A stretch of DNA of 64,000 bases from Segatella hominis (GTDB lineage Bacteria > Bacteroidota > Bacteroidia > Bacteroidales > Bacteroidaceae): positions 26,329 to 90,328 of the forward strand of contig NZ_SGVY01000011.1 of NCBI RefSeq assembly GCF_004535825.1, in the 5' to 3' direction. Positions 44,745 to 54,214 of this stretch are shown piece by piece. Every line of letters starts with the position of its first letter. Positions within the stretch are counted from its first letter, which is position 1. Made by a program: the position numbers and the translations under genes. The notes beneath the pieces are model-generated. The model made no database searches and had not been told where the DNA came from. It worked only from the letters and a program-made list of their open reading frames with translations.

Positions 44745-46241
44745 TTATGCTCCGTGGAAGAGGTATTCCTTTTGAATCTTCTCCGTGAGTCGAGTAAAGA
44801 GTTCTTCCACCAATTCATCTGCCACTTCGATGGCGTGGTTCAGAACCTCATCTGAGAAGTGCTGCAAGAGGTCTTGGGCTTTTATCGGGCTTTCCTTGTA
44901 AAGCTTCAAGTACTCTGTTTCCATCTCCTTCTGACGTTGGTCGTTCTCAGCCTCCAACTTGGCGTAAGCATCCTTAATGATAGGAGCGAAGGCATTATAG
45001 TCGGTCATGCCGAGTGTCATCACCTTGCGGAAACGCCAGTAGGCACTGTCGTCCTTGCATCTGCCATTAGCCACATGGGTGTAAAGCTCAGGGAAGGTTT
45101 TTACTCCCTGGTAGAGTGGGAGGAAGACGCTGAGATCGCCCATGCCGAATGCGACGTAGGTGATGTGACCTATGGCATGAGGCAAATCCTTTCTTACCTG
45201 GATGATGTGGGTCTGCGTGGTGCGGAAGATAGATACAGGGCGATAAGGCTCTTTTCCATTCTCATGCAGATATGGATCATGATCGGTATGGTCATAATGG
45301 AAACGGAAGGCGGTGCGGAGGTCGGTGAGCGAGATCTTATGCGCAGCCTTGGCAAAGACAGGGAAGGTATTCTTGGTGACATCATTCTGGATGGCTGGTG
45401 AGAACATCTGCTGTAAACCCCATACACGTGGATAGTTATAGGTGGTGTCGAGTTCCTCATCACGAGAGTATGCCTTATGGAAATCGAACTTCGCCTTACC
45501 ATGCTTGTCTTTCTCTGCCTCGGCATCATTTGGATCGTAAAGACCATTCTTCTCGGCAAACTCTATCAAGTCGGGTGCTGCCATGAAGTTCTCCTTGTCC
45601 TCTGGTGCGTAATCACGGAAACGGCTTTGGTTACCGGTAACGAAGTACTGGTCCTTTGGCATACGGCAAGCCAACCACTTATGTCCGCAAGCATTCTCCA
45701 GATACCATATCTCCTTGTCGTCGATGAATCCGATGCCGAATCCTTCTGCCGAACCATATTGCTCGATGAGCTTGCCCAAGCGTGCAGCTCCCTCACGAGC
45801 GGTGTGAACGTATGGCAAAACGATATTGTAGGTGCAGTTCTCGGCAAGTCCATTCTTCACGTATGGGTCAAAGGCAAGTGCTTTATCGCTTGAAAAGATG
45901 GTCTCTGTTGAACTCATGCCCACGCCAGCCGTATTGAATCCTGCGCTTCCCCATTCGCCAGGGAATTGGTAATCTGGCAATCCTGTATATCCCAAAGCCT
46001 CCTTAGGTAGTGGACAGCGGAATTTGCTGTCCTTTGCCACAAATTCCTCAGAGCCAAACTTTGTATCCTCATGTACTTCGATGTTGATGGCCATCAGCGC
46101 ATCGAAGTCGCTGGAACGGCAAAGGTATTTGGCGCCATCTGCACTCTGCTCTTCGCCTACGATGATGGTGGTACACTCAGAAGGCAGCTTGCTGGCTCTC
46201 TTCTCTACATTCTCGAAAGAATTGTTTATTTCTTTTTTCAT
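44745..46241 (-). CDS. C69-family dipeptidase
   Basis: This 498-residue protein is of the Ntn-hydrolase dipeptidase family. The expected Cys nucleophile is in ECTTIIVG (Cys23), preceded by a 22-residue propeptide that would be removed to expose it. Other features are NTAGVGMSSTETIF (about 103-116), AREGAARLGKLIEQYGSAEGFG (about 148-169) and GNQSRFRDY (about 208-216). There is no clear signal peptide, so it may be cytoplasmic, as in some lactobacilli, whereas several Bacteroidota relatives are exported. It hydrolyses a range of dipeptides. Confidence 0.92.
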   Translation of the reverse strand: MKKEINNSFENVEKRASKLPSECTTIIVGEEQSADGAKYLCRSSDFDALMAINIEVHEDTKFGSEEFVAKDSKFRCPLPKEALGYTGLPDYQFPGEWGSAGFNTAGVGMSSTETIFSSDKALAFDPYVKNGLAENCTYNIVLPYVHTAREGAARLGKLIEQYGSAEGFGIGFIDDKEIWYLENACGHKWLACRMPKDQYFVTGNQSRFRDYAPEDKENFMAAPDLIEFAEKNGLYDPNDAEAEKDKHGKAKFDFHKAYSRDEELDTTYNYPRVWGLQQMFSPAIQNDVTKNTFPVFAKAAHKISLTDLRTAFRFHYDHTDHDPYLHENGKEPYRPVSIFRTTQTHIIQVRKDLPHAIGHITYVAFGMGDLSVFLPLYQGVKTFPELYTHVANGRCKDDSAYWRFRKVMTLGMTDYNAFAPIIKDAYAKLEAENDQRQKEMETEYLKLYKESPIKAQDLLQHFSDEVLNHAIEVADELVEELFTRLTEKIQKEYLFHGA

Positions 46242-46271
46242 AATCGTTATGTTTTATGAATTGTATGGCTG

Positions 46272-46301
46272 CAAAAATACAGTTTTTCTTTTAAAGTACA
46301 A
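46272..46301 (-). promoter_or_regulatory. Promoter of C69 dipeptidase gene
   Basis: On the minus strand TTG (46299-46301) and TATTTTTG (46272-46279) are 19 bases apart, 31 bases before the start codon. Confidence 0.6.
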
Positions 46302-46465
46302 GATATTTTCAGCAAAATTAAACTTTAAGTTCTGTTGCGCAGTGTGCAGCAGAGAATATTCAAGGCATAAAAAGTAAACCAAAATCAGTTCGCTCCAGGG
46401 GAAATAGTCAAGGTGAGTGTGGATGTAAGGAATAAGTTAAATAACTACAAGAATCTCCTTGGAAG

Positions 46466-46497
46466 TTTGGCATTATGCTTTTAAAACATTATTTTTG
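46466..46497 (+). promoter_or_regulatory. Promoter of rmuC
   Basis: TTTG (46466-46469) and TATTTTTG (46490-46497) are separated by 20 bases, 42 bases upstream of the start codon. The rest of the spacer 46242-46539 shows nothing else. Confidence 0.65.
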
Positions 46498-46539
46498 CAA
46501 AACGTAATAATTGTAGATTTTTAGAAAAATTCAAAAACA

Positions 46540-47886
46540 ATGGAGATAGTAATCGGAATCATCATAGGGCTTGTCATCGGATTTGTTGTTGGCAAGCTGA
46601 TGGAAGCTAAAACTGGTGGAGAGGAAAAAACACAACTGATAGCAAAAGTGCAGGTACTGGCGGCTAACATTGAGCAGGATAAACTACATCATGCTTCTGA
46701 GATGAAAGGTATGAAGGATTCTCATGCTTCTGAGGTTCATTCCTTGAAAACTCAGATGGAGAACGAGCGACAGTATGCTGCGAAACTTCGGGCAGAGAGC
46801 GACCAGCAGTGGGCGCAGAAACTCGAAAACCTCAAGCAGGAGATGCAGCGGATGAATATCGAGCAGCAGCGGGTGGCTGCAGAACAACTGGCTGCCAAGC
46901 AATCGGCTTTGCAGGAAAACAACCGTCTGCAGATGGATGAACTCTTGAAACCGATCAAGGAACAGTTTGCTGATTTCAAGAAATCGGTGGAGGAGAGCAA
47001 AACGCAGAATGAAGTAAACAAGAAAGAACTGCAGAATACCTTCGAGGCTACGATGAAACTCTTTCAGCAGGAACAGCAGCAGGCTGTATTGAGCCTGAAA
47101 GAGCAAACGTCCAAGATTGGTTCTGATGCAGCCAATCTTACCAAGGCATTGAAGGGAGATAGTAAGATGCAGGGTGACTGGGGAGAAATGGTCTTGGAAA
47201 CCATCTTGGAGAATAGCGGATTGAGAAAAGACGAGGAGTTCTTTATCCAGGAAAACACCAAGGACGAGAATGGCAAGAATTTCCGCCCGGATGTCATCGT
47301 CCGATTCCCTGAAGGAAGAAGTGTGGTCATCGACTCTAAGGTTTCGCTTACTGCCTATACGGATGCCCTTGCTGCTGAGGATGATGCAGAGCGAGACAGA
47401 TTGATGAAGGCACATGCACAGAGTGTTCGCAAGCATATTGATGAATTGGCTGAGAAGGATTATTCCAAACTGGTAGAGGATGCCATCGGTTTTGTGCTGA
47501 TGTTTATTCCGAATGAAACCAGTTATATTGCTGCTATGAGACAACAACCGGAGTTGAGTCGCTATGCTTATCAGAAGAAAATCATTATTATTTCTCCAAG
47601 CAACCTCTTGATGGCGCTACAACTCGCTTATAATCTCTGGCAATATGATCGCCAGAATAAGAACGTGGAGAAAATTGTTAAGACTGCTGCCGATTTATAT
47701 GATAAAGTTGCTGTCTTTGAAGATACTTTTACCAGTATAGGTGATTTAATTACCAGACTCTCTGGAACCTTTGATAAGGCTAAAAAGCAACTTTATGATG
47801 GCGCCGGAAATGTCATGCGAAGGGTGGAAAGTCTGAAAGGACTTGGTGTAACTCCGAAGAAGCAACTGAAGGCTTTAGAGAAATAA
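46540..47886 (+). CDS. rmuC: DNA recombination protein RmuC
   Basis: This 448-residue protein has one N-terminal membrane helix (about 3-18), a long coiled coil (about 30-200, rich in Gln and Glu) and the RmuC nuclease-like domain: KGDSKMQGDWGEMVLETILENSGL (about 203-226), FRPDVIVRFPEGRSVVIDSKVSLTAY (about 247-272) and the later IIIISPSNLLMAL. The D-x-x-V-x-F...IDSK pattern matches the PD-(D/E)XK core. RmuC limits inversion-type rearrangements in Escherichia coli; its precise role is not certain. Confidence 0.94.
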   Translation: MEIVIGIIIGLVIGFVVGKLMEAKTGGEEKTQLIAKVQVLAANIEQDKLHHASEMKGMKDSHASEVHSLKTQMENERQYAAKLRAESDQQWAQKLENLKQEMQRMNIEQQRVAAEQLAAKQSALQENNRLQMDELLKPIKEQFADFKKSVEESKTQNEVNKKELQNTFEATMKLFQQEQQQAVLSLKEQTSKIGSDAANLTKALKGDSKMQGDWGEMVLETILENSGLRKDEEFFIQENTKDENGKNFRPDVIVRFPEGRSVVIDSKVSLTAYTDALAAEDDAERDRLMKAHAQSVRKHIDELAEKDYSKLVEDAIGFVLMFIPNETSYIAAMRQQPELSRYAYQKKIIIISPSNLLMALQLAYNLWQYDRQNKNVEKIVKTAADLYDKVAVFEDTFTSIGDLITRLSGTFDKAKKQLYDGAGNVMRRVESLKGLGVTPKKQLKALEK

Positions 47887-47980
47887 AATGCCTTTTTAGG
47901 TGGCCTGTTTTTCATCTACATATATGGTACATAATATATAGGAGTAAATATACATAAAACAATATCAAAAGGATTTCAAT

Positions 47981-49570
47981 ATGAAACTAAACGACATTCT
48001 TTCTAACAATTTTAATGCTGAAGAATGGGAGGCGAAAGGTTATCAGCTTCCTCAGTATGACATCGCTGCTGTAGCCAAGAAGACTCATGAAGAGCCTACT
48101 TGGGTTCACTTTGGCGCAGGTAACATTTTCCGTGCGTTCCCTGCCGCTATTCTCAACGATGCACTTAATACGGGTAAGTATGACCGTGGTGTCATTGTGG
48201 TTGAAAGTTTTGACTATGAAATTATCGATAAGGCTTATCGTCCTTACAATAACCTCTCTCTTCTCGTAAGCCTCCAGTCTAATGGAACCATTGAGAAGAA
48301 GGTCATCGCTTCTATCACAGAGAGTCTCAAAGCCGACAAGCAGTTTGGTGAAGACTGGGCTCGTCTGGTTCTGATCTTCCAGGCTCCAAGTCTGCAGATG
48401 GTAACTTTCACCATCACCGAGAAGGGATATTCTTTCAATGATGCAGACTTAGCTCGTGGCCTTGATGCAGTATTTGCTATGGGTAAGTTGACTGCCCTCC
48501 TTTATGAAAGATACAAGGCAGGTAAGTTGCCTGTCACCCTTCAATCTACTGACAACTGTTCTCACAATGGCGATCATGTAAAGGCTGGTGTGAAGGCTTA
48601 TGCTGAGCGCTGGGTAAAGGATGGCATCGTTGAGGCTGGTTTCCTGGATTATATCAACGATAGCAGCAAGGTTACATACCCTTGGTCTATGATAGATAAG
48701 ATTACTCCACGTCCTCATGAGAAAGTGCAGGCGATGCTGGCAGAGGATGGCTTTGAGGACAACGAAACCATCATCACCGAAAAACATACTTTTACAGCTC
48801 CTTTTGTGAATGCTGAGGAGGTGCAGTACCTCGTTTGTGAGGATACTTATACCAATGGTCGTCCACCATTGGAGTTGGGCGGTGCACTCTATACCACCCG
48901 CAAGACGGTGGATGAGGTAGAGACCATGAAGGTAACCACCTGTCTGAACCCGCTGCATACTGCTATGTCTATCTATGGTTGCATGCTCGACTATACTTTG
49001 ATTTCTGCCGAGATGGCTGATGAGGACCTGCGTACCTTCATCCAGAAGATGGGTTATATCGAGGCGATGCCTGTGGTAACAGACCCAGGAGTCTTGAATC
49101 CATACGAGTTTATCGGTACCGTGATCAATAAGCGTCTGCCAAACCCATTCATGCCAGATGCTCCTCAGCGTATCGCTACTGATACCAGTCAGAAACTTTC
49201 TATCCGCTTCGGTGAAACTATCAAAAAGTATATCGCTCGCGGTCTCGACAAGAGTAATCTCGTATTGATTCCATTGGTATTAGCTGGTTATGCCCGCTAT
49301 CTCAAGGCTTTGGATGACAATCTGAAACCATTCGAGCCATCTTCCGACCCATTATTGGCTGAACTTCAGGCTATTGTAGCTCCTCTGGAAGTAGGTAAGG
49401 CAGATCAGGACTATTCTTGTCTCAAGAATCTCTATACCCGTAAGGATGTATTTGGTCTCGATCTCTACGAAGCAGGTTTCGGAGAGCAGATAGAAGGCAT
49501 GGTGAAGGAACTCTTTGCCGGCAAGGGTGCTGTAAGACAGACATTGCATAAGTATGTTTCTGCGAGATAA
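47981..49570 (+). CDS. uxuB: Fructuronate reductase (mannitol dehydrogenase family)
   Basis: This 529-residue protein belongs to the polyol dehydrogenase family: VHFGAGNIFRAFPAA (about 42-56) binds NAD, followed by TITEKGY (about 145-151), STDNCSHNGDHVKAG (about 190-204) and a Lys/Asn/His catalytic region near NPLHTAMSIYG (about 323-333). It reduces fructuronate to mannonate with NADH. The pairing with uxuA 31 bases downstream supports UxuB over mannitol dehydrogenase. Together they feed glucuronate breakdown. Confidence 0.9.
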   Translation: MKLNDILSNNFNAEEWEAKGYQLPQYDIAAVAKKTHEEPTWVHFGAGNIFRAFPAAILNDALNTGKYDRGVIVVESFDYEIIDKAYRPYNNLSLLVSLQSNGTIEKKVIASITESLKADKQFGEDWARLVLIFQAPSLQMVTFTITEKGYSFNDADLARGLDAVFAMGKLTALLYERYKAGKLPVTLQSTDNCSHNGDHVKAGVKAYAERWVKDGIVEAGFLDYINDSSKVTYPWSMIDKITPRPHEKVQAMLAEDGFEDNETIITEKHTFTAPFVNAEEVQYLVCEDTYTNGRPPLELGGALYTTRKTVDEVETMKVTTCLNPLHTAMSIYGCMLDYTLISAEMADEDLRTFIQKMGYIEAMPVVTDPGVLNPYEFIGTVINKRLPNPFMPDAPQRIATDTSQKLSIRFGETIKKYIARGLDKSNLVLIPLVLAGYARYLKALDDNLKPFEPSSDPLLAELQAIVAPLEVGKADQDYSCLKNLYTRKDVFGLDLYEAGFGEQIEGMVKELFAGKGAVRQTLHKYVSAR

Positions 49571-49601
49571 TTCATTTTCAAACTTATACATTATATAATA
49601 T

Positions 49602-50873
49602 ATGGAAAGAACATGGCGCTGGTTTGGCAAGAAAGATAAGATTACGCTTGCACAGTTGAAACAGATAGGTGTTGAGGGCATCGTTACCGCATTGCACGAT
49701 GTTCCTCTGGGCGAGGTTTGGACGCGTGAGAAGATTCATGAACTCAAGGAGTACATTGAATCTTACGGTATGAAATGGAGCGTGGTAGAGTCTTTGCCTG
49801 TGGTTGAAACCTTGAAATATGGCGGTCCTGACCGTGATCATCAGATTGAGGTTTATAAGGAAAGTCTCCGCAACTTAGGTGAGGAAGGCATCAAGTGCAT
49901 CTGTTACAACTTCATGCCGGTTTTAGACTGGGCACGTACCGATTTGGCACATGAGAATCCTAACGGAGCCAACAACCTCTATATGAACTGGGGCGAGTTT
50001 GCCTACTTCGATATCTATATCCTGCAGCGTGAAGGCGCTCGTGAAGATTGGGCTGAGTTCTCTAAGGAACACAAGTGGGGTAGAGACCTCGTGGCTGAGG
50101 CTGATGAAATCAAGAAGACTTCTACGCCAGAGCAGGATCATGCTTTGGTAGAGAACATCATCATCAAGACCCAGGGCTTTGTATCCGGTAATTTCAGCGA
50201 GGGTGATGCTGCTCCTGTACAGAAATTCCGCGATCTCTTGAAACTTTATGATGGCATTGACAAGAAGAAGTTGCAGGAGAATATGAAATACTGGCTGGAG
50301 GCCATCATGCCTATCTGCGATGAGTACGATATCAATATGTGTGTTCACCCAGATGATCCTCCTTATCCAGTATTCGGATTACCAAGAATCATTGGTCGTG
50401 CCGAGGATATCCAGTGGATGTTGGATGCTGTGCCAAATAAGCACAATGGTTTGACATTCTGTGCTGGTTCATTCTCTGCCGGCGAACACAACGACTGTGT
50501 GGTTATGGCTAAGCAGTTTGCCGATCGCACTCACTTCGTTCACCTGCGTTCTTGCTACATCTTCCCTAATGGCAACTTCACGGAGGCTTCCCACTTAGGT
50601 GGTCGTGGCCATCTGATAGAGCTTTGCCGCATCTTCGAGAAGGCAGAGCAGGAAGGCAAGTGCAATTCTGGTCGTCGTCTCCCTATGAGAGTGGACCATG
50701 GTATGACCTTCACCGATGAGCCTGGCGGCGTATTCGATGAGAGTAACCACGGACACAATGCGGGTTACACTCTTCTGGGTCGTATGTTTGCCATGGGTCA
50801 GATTCAGGGCGTCATCGCCACCGTGGATGATGAACTCGGTATTGAGTACAAACAGCCAGGATTTTATGATTAG
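49602..50873 (+). CDS. uxuA: Mannonate dehydratase
   Basis: This 423-residue protein (metal-dependent TIM barrel) dehydrates D-mannonate to 2-keto-3-deoxygluconate. Family motifs are the N-terminal TWRWFGKKDKITLAQ, FNYFMPVLDW-type segment (CYNFMPVLDWARTDL, about 104-118), INMCVHPDDPPYPVFGLPRI (about 243-262), the His of HFVHLRS (about 308-314) and the final RVDHG (about 362-366). The length fits bacterial UxuA. Its stop codon directly abuts the stop of the converging kinase gene. Confidence 0.94.
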   Translation: MERTWRWFGKKDKITLAQLKQIGVEGIVTALHDVPLGEVWTREKIHELKEYIESYGMKWSVVESLPVVETLKYGGPDRDHQIEVYKESLRNLGEEGIKCICYNFMPVLDWARTDLAHENPNGANNLYMNWGEFAYFDIYILQREGAREDWAEFSKEHKWGRDLVAEADEIKKTSTPEQDHALVENIIIKTQGFVSGNFSEGDAAPVQKFRDLLKLYDGIDKKKLQENMKYWLEAIMPICDEYDINMCVHPDDPPYPVFGLPRIIGRAEDIQWMLDAVPNKHNGLTFCAGSFSAGEHNDCVVMAKQFADRTHFVHLRSCYIFPNGNFTEASHLGGRGHLIELCRIFEKAEQEGKCNSGRRLPMRVDHGMTFTDEPGGVFDESNHGHNAGYTLLGRMFAMGQIQGVIATVDDELGIEYKQPGFYD

Positions 50874-51878
50874 TTAATATGGATTCCAGAGTTGAACATC
50901 CATAACTTTGTTGCCACTATGGTTAGCGCTATCTCCTTCGAGGTACTGCTCCATAGTGGCTTCTTTTTGTTTGGTCACTTGGTGCCGATAATAGTAGGAT
51001 ATGCCAATGGCTACAGCCAAGAGAAAGACTATGCAGCCAAGAAGTATGATGACATTTCGGTTCTGAGGCTTTTCTAATAGTCTTTTGCGCAGAATCTCAA
51101 TGCTGCTTGGGCGCAGCAAGGGATTGTGGGTAGTGCATATCTTAGCAATTTTCTCCAGTTTTTTATCTCCGATAGATGTGGCTATTTCTGCGATGACCAT
51201 TCCCAAGGAAAAGATATCAGTCCTCGGTTCTGCCTTTGCGTCAGGCATGAACTGTTCTGGTGCGATAAATCCTGTAGTGCCAGCAGGATGCTTGAGAATG
51301 AAGAATGCATCGCTGTCTGATAGTCCGAAGTCGATGATTTTCACATTCTGTCCTGTATGAGTAATCATAATGTTGGATGGCTTGAGGTCCCGGTGTATAA
51401 TCTGTTTGCTGTGCATATACTCCAAGGCGTTCATCAACTGAAGGATGATTTTACGACCAAGTTCATGGGTCATTGCTTTCCTGTTGATGAGGCTTTTGAG
51501 CGTCTCGCCGTCTATGTGTTCCATCACGATGGTGGTTCCTAATTCTGGAAGTTGCTCAAGGCTGAGGGTTCTACAGATATTGGGGTGTTCCAACTCCAAT
51601 CCAATCTCAAATTCCTTGGTGAGGGCTTGTTGATAGACTGGTGTGTAAAGAAAGTCCTTCTTGAGGCATTTTAAGACGTAGCGTTTGCCGTATTTGGTGG
51701 CAGTGAAGAGTCGAGTGTGACCGGATTGAGACACGTAGTATTCCTGTAGATTACTATAGGTATTTTCTATAGGAGTGGATTCAGAGCTGTTCGTATCCTT
51801 GTCGAGATCTTCTGTATATCCAGAGTTTGACTCGGGATCATTGTTTTTTCCTGTTACTTTATCTTGCTTGTCTGGCAT
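50874..51878 (-). CDS. Transmembrane Ser/Thr protein kinase (Hanks type)
   Basis: This 334-residue protein has a disordered, charged N-terminus (1-45), a kinase domain (about 46-270) and one membrane helix close to the C-terminus (about 276-297), with a short exported tail. Catalytic features are intact: the lysine in YVLKCLK (near 70), HRDLKPSNIM (about 161-170), DFGLS (about 182-186) and APEQF (about 203-207). The glycine loop is degenerate (VSQSGHTRLF). It is the last gene of the minus-strand operon, next to an HTH-like gene, which suggests that it phosphorylates that regulator or another operon product. Its C-terminal coding end overlaps a hairpin that could end uxuA transcription. Confidence 0.92.
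   Translation of the reverse strand: MPDKQDKVTGKNNDPESNSGYTEDLDKDTNSSESTPIENTYSNLQEYYVSQSGHTRLFTATKYGKRYVLKCLKKDFLYTPVYQQALTKEFEIGLELEHPNICRTLSLEQLPELGTTIVMEHIDGETLKSLINRKAMTHELGRKIILQLMNALEYMHSKQIIHRDLKPSNIMITHTGQNVKIIDFGLSDSDAFFILKHPAGTTGFIAPEQFMPDAKAEPRTDIFSLGMVIAEIATSIGDKKLEKIAKICTTHNPLLRPSSIEILRKRLLEKPQNRNVIILLGCIVFLLAVAIGISYYYRHQVTKQKEATMEQYLEGDSANHSGNKVMDVQLWNPY
50913..50970 (+). terminator. Possible uxuA terminator inside the kinase gene
   Basis: GCCACTATGG (50913-50922) pairs with CCATAGTGGC (50951-50960), followed by TTCTTTTTGT. It is 40 bases after the uxuA stop but within the antisense kinase coding region. No other terminator fits uxuA, since no spacer exists between the two genes. 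Confidence 0.5.
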
Positions 51879-51906
51879 ATTCTGAAAAGTTGATTTAGCG
51901 TGATTA

Positions 51907-52473
51907 TTACTTCATGACATTGATAAGTGTGAGACCGCCATTCCTTCCTGCTACAAAGGCTGCTGTTCGTTTGCCTTTTCTTTCTATATAAGGCAGATAC
52001 AGAGGCTGTTCCTTGATAAAGCAGCCTGTGACAAACTTGTCGCCTATCTGCAACTTACTGTTTTCTGATCTCAGGACTTCATAGGTGCTTTCACCCAAAT
52101 AGCGAAGTCGCAGTATTCGGTTGGGACTCCAGCCGATGGATATTTCCTTTCCTTCTTGCAAGTCGTTGCTTATCACTTGTTGTGCCATGAAAAAGGATGA
52201 GTTATACTTCGTGCTGTCCTTCAGCCATTTTGTAAACTCTGCGTAGTTATTGTAACCTATATATTGAGCCAGGGCATCAAGTGTTATATTTCTTGGCTTG
52301 TGGTCGTCGTTTACGTAACCGTATAGGCGTTTGAGGGTGGAGGAGGATATGCTCTTGCCCCATTTTTGTTTGAGGTAGATAGAAAACTCCTCGAAGTCAG
52401 TAGTAGTACAGAGCATCTTTCCGTATTTTTGCTCGATGAGCGATTTCAATTCTTCTATTTCTGGAGTTGTCAT
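51907..52473 (-). CDS. HTH-like regulatory protein of the kinase operon
   Basis: This 188-residue protein has a helical N-terminal region (about 1-90) with the segment SSSTLKRLYGYVNDDHKPRN, then ITLDALAQYIGYNNYAEFTKWL. I recognise this as a common Bacteroidota helix-turn-helix-like motif. The C-terminal half (about 105-188) is beta-rich (LRLRYLGESTYEVLRSENS; DKFVTGCFIKEQPLYLPYIE). DNA binding is likely but unproven. It lies 28 bases before the kinase gene and 39 bases after the LRR gene. Confidence 0.6.
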   Translation of the reverse strand: MTTPEIEELKSLIEQKYGKMLCTTTDFEEFSIYLKQKWGKSISSSTLKRLYGYVNDDHKPRNITLDALAQYIGYNNYAEFTKWLKDSTKYNSSFFMAQQVISNDLQEGKEISIGWSPNRILRLRYLGESTYEVLRSENSKLQIGDKFVTGCFIKEQPLYLPYIERKGKRTAAFVAGRNGGLTLINVMK

Positions 52474-52512
52474 AATCTGTCGTTTTTATAATCCTTTTTT
52501 ATCTGTTGTTTA

Positions 52513-54210
52513 TCACTTGGAAGAGTCACTTTTGATGTTCTTGAATTGTTTCCAAATAACATCTCCTTTGTAAAATGCAGCTTTTCCTGTTGGCACATGA
52601 ACGATGCAGGTATTGAGAAAACTGGTGCCTCTTGTGGTGAAGGCATGTGAACTGCATACTGGTGGAAGTTTTGCCTCCACATAGATGTCGGTAAGGGGGC
52701 AGAGGTCGAAGGCATAGTCAGAAATAGCCTCTGTCTTACTGCCTATCCTTACTACTTTCAACTGTTTGCAACCTTGGAAAGTGCTTGTCGGGATTCGTTT
52801 CAGGTTGGCAGGTAACTTTACTTCTTTTACCTTGCTGTCCATAAAAGCTCCTTGACCTATTTCGTTCATGTTGTCAGGAAGAATGAAAGTCTCGATGCTG
52901 CATTCCTTGAAGGCATAGTTACCGATAGAAGTGATGGTGCTTGGCAAGGAATATTCTCCTTGCTTGCCCATTGGAAACCATAAGATGTTGGTTTGTTGTG
53001 CATTGAGTAACACTCCATTGACGCTGCTGTAGTTGGAGTTGGTTTCTGAAACTTCTATGTCTCTCAGCGCCGTACAACCGCTGGATGGCAGCAGATTGCT
53101 TACCGAAGCAGGTATTTCTATCTTGGCGAGTGACTTGCAATTCATAAAGGCATCCTTTTCGATGGTTGTGACATCTGTAGGTAGGATAACATTTGTGAGA
53201 TAATCGCAATTGGCAAAAAGTCCTTGTCCGATAACGTGGTCTTGGACATATCTGTTAGCCCCGTATGGTCCGCCTCCAGCCACAATTTTTACATCTGTCA
53301 TATCTATGGAGGCTAATTTGCCAGGAGTGTCGCTCTCGTCTAAGTTTCTTCCCATCATCTTTCTGAGGCAATTCAGGTCGTCTCCATTCATTTGACCCGC
53401 CAAGGTGAGTGATGTGTAATCATATAGATTGTTGCTCAAAAGGGACTGCAATTCACCTGCTTCTTTAAGCATGATGGCATCGTTTGTTGTTGTATAGGTG
53501 ATACAGTCACCGATTGTTTCTCCCATGCGGCTTTTGGCATACGGCCAAATCTTATAGGTCGTATTGAGAGTAAGTTTTCCTATAAGGAGTTTCTGTTGTC
53601 CCAAGCCTCCAGAGTAGTTGGTAAGAATTTCTTTTGTGGCATTTTTACCTGGAATTTCTTTCTCCATGTTCTCTTTTTCAGACTGGGTTTCTGTAGCGCT
53701 TTGGGATGCCAATTCGTAGTAGCATCCTGTTTCGGTAATGTTCTCTCCGCCATCTTCCAAGATGTCGTAACTGACGAAGGCACTTGTTGGGCCATGACTT
53801 AACAAGGTTGTATTTCCTACCTTTGGCTTCTCGTTGGGTAGTGTCGTAAAGTTCATCATGTTTCCAGATGTGATGGTTCGTCCATTGCTGCCTTGCAACA
53901 TATAATAATAGGTGTTGCTTGCAATGAGATTTTTCAGACGAACGGAGACGCTGTTTTGCTTTGATATCTTTTCACTTTCTGTTGTGATAGGGACAGTCTG
54001 GTCCATATTCTCCGTTGTTCCATATCTGAAATAGAGTTGAGGCATGTCAGCATCTCCTTCTATTTCGGCAATACCGTTCAGGGTCGCTTCATTTCGAGTG
54101 ATGTCGGTAGCAGCCAAAGTCGATAGGTGCGGCTCCAGGTAAGATGGCTTGTCGCTGCTGCATGAAGCCATGAGTATGATAATCGCAAGATTGATGATAA
54201 GATGTTTCAT
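52513..54210 (-). CDS. BspA-type leucine-rich-repeat lipoprotein
   Basis: This 565-residue protein starts at the ATG at 54210, which gives a lipoprotein signal (LMASCSSD). An earlier in-frame Met exists at 54267 but would spoil the signal. Residues 20-250 form beta-sandwich-like domains with TPR-free repeats (YFRYGT..., YYYMLQG, YELASQSA), perhaps fibronectin-like. Residues from about 330 to the end carry BspA-type LRR units (IEKDAFMNCKSLAKIEIPASV; IGNYAFKECSIETFILPDN; IGQGAFMDSKVKEVKLPANL). Such proteins are surface adhesins. The repeats and the conserved asparagine/cysteine positions are typical of the family. Confidence 0.85.
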   Translation of the reverse strand: MKHLIINLAIIILMASCSSDKPSYLEPHLSTLAATDITRNEATLNGIAEIEGDADMPQLYFRYGTTENMDQTVPITTESEKISKQNSVSVRLKNLIASNTYYYMLQGSNGRTITSGNMMNFTTLPNEKPKVGNTTLLSHGPTSAFVSYDILEDGGENITETGCYYELASQSATETQSEKENMEKEIPGKNATKEILTNYSGGLGQQKLLIGKLTLNTTYKIWPYAKSRMGETIGDCITYTTTNDAIMLKEAGELQSLLSNNLYDYTSLTLAGQMNGDDLNCLRKMMGRNLDESDTPGKLASIDMTDVKIVAGGGPYGANRYVQDHVIGQGLFANCDYLTNVILPTDVTTIEKDAFMNCKSLAKIEIPASVSNLLPSSGCTALRDIEVSETNSNYSSVNGVLLNAQQTNILWFPMGKQGEYSLPSTITSIGNYAFKECSIETFILPDNMNEIGQGAFMDSKVKEVKLPANLKRIPTSTFQGCKQLKVVRIGSKTEAISDYAFDLCPLTDIYVEAKLPPVCSSHAFTTRGTSFLNTCIVHVPTGKAAFYKGDVIWKQFKNIKSDSSK

Positions 54211-54214
54211 TTCT

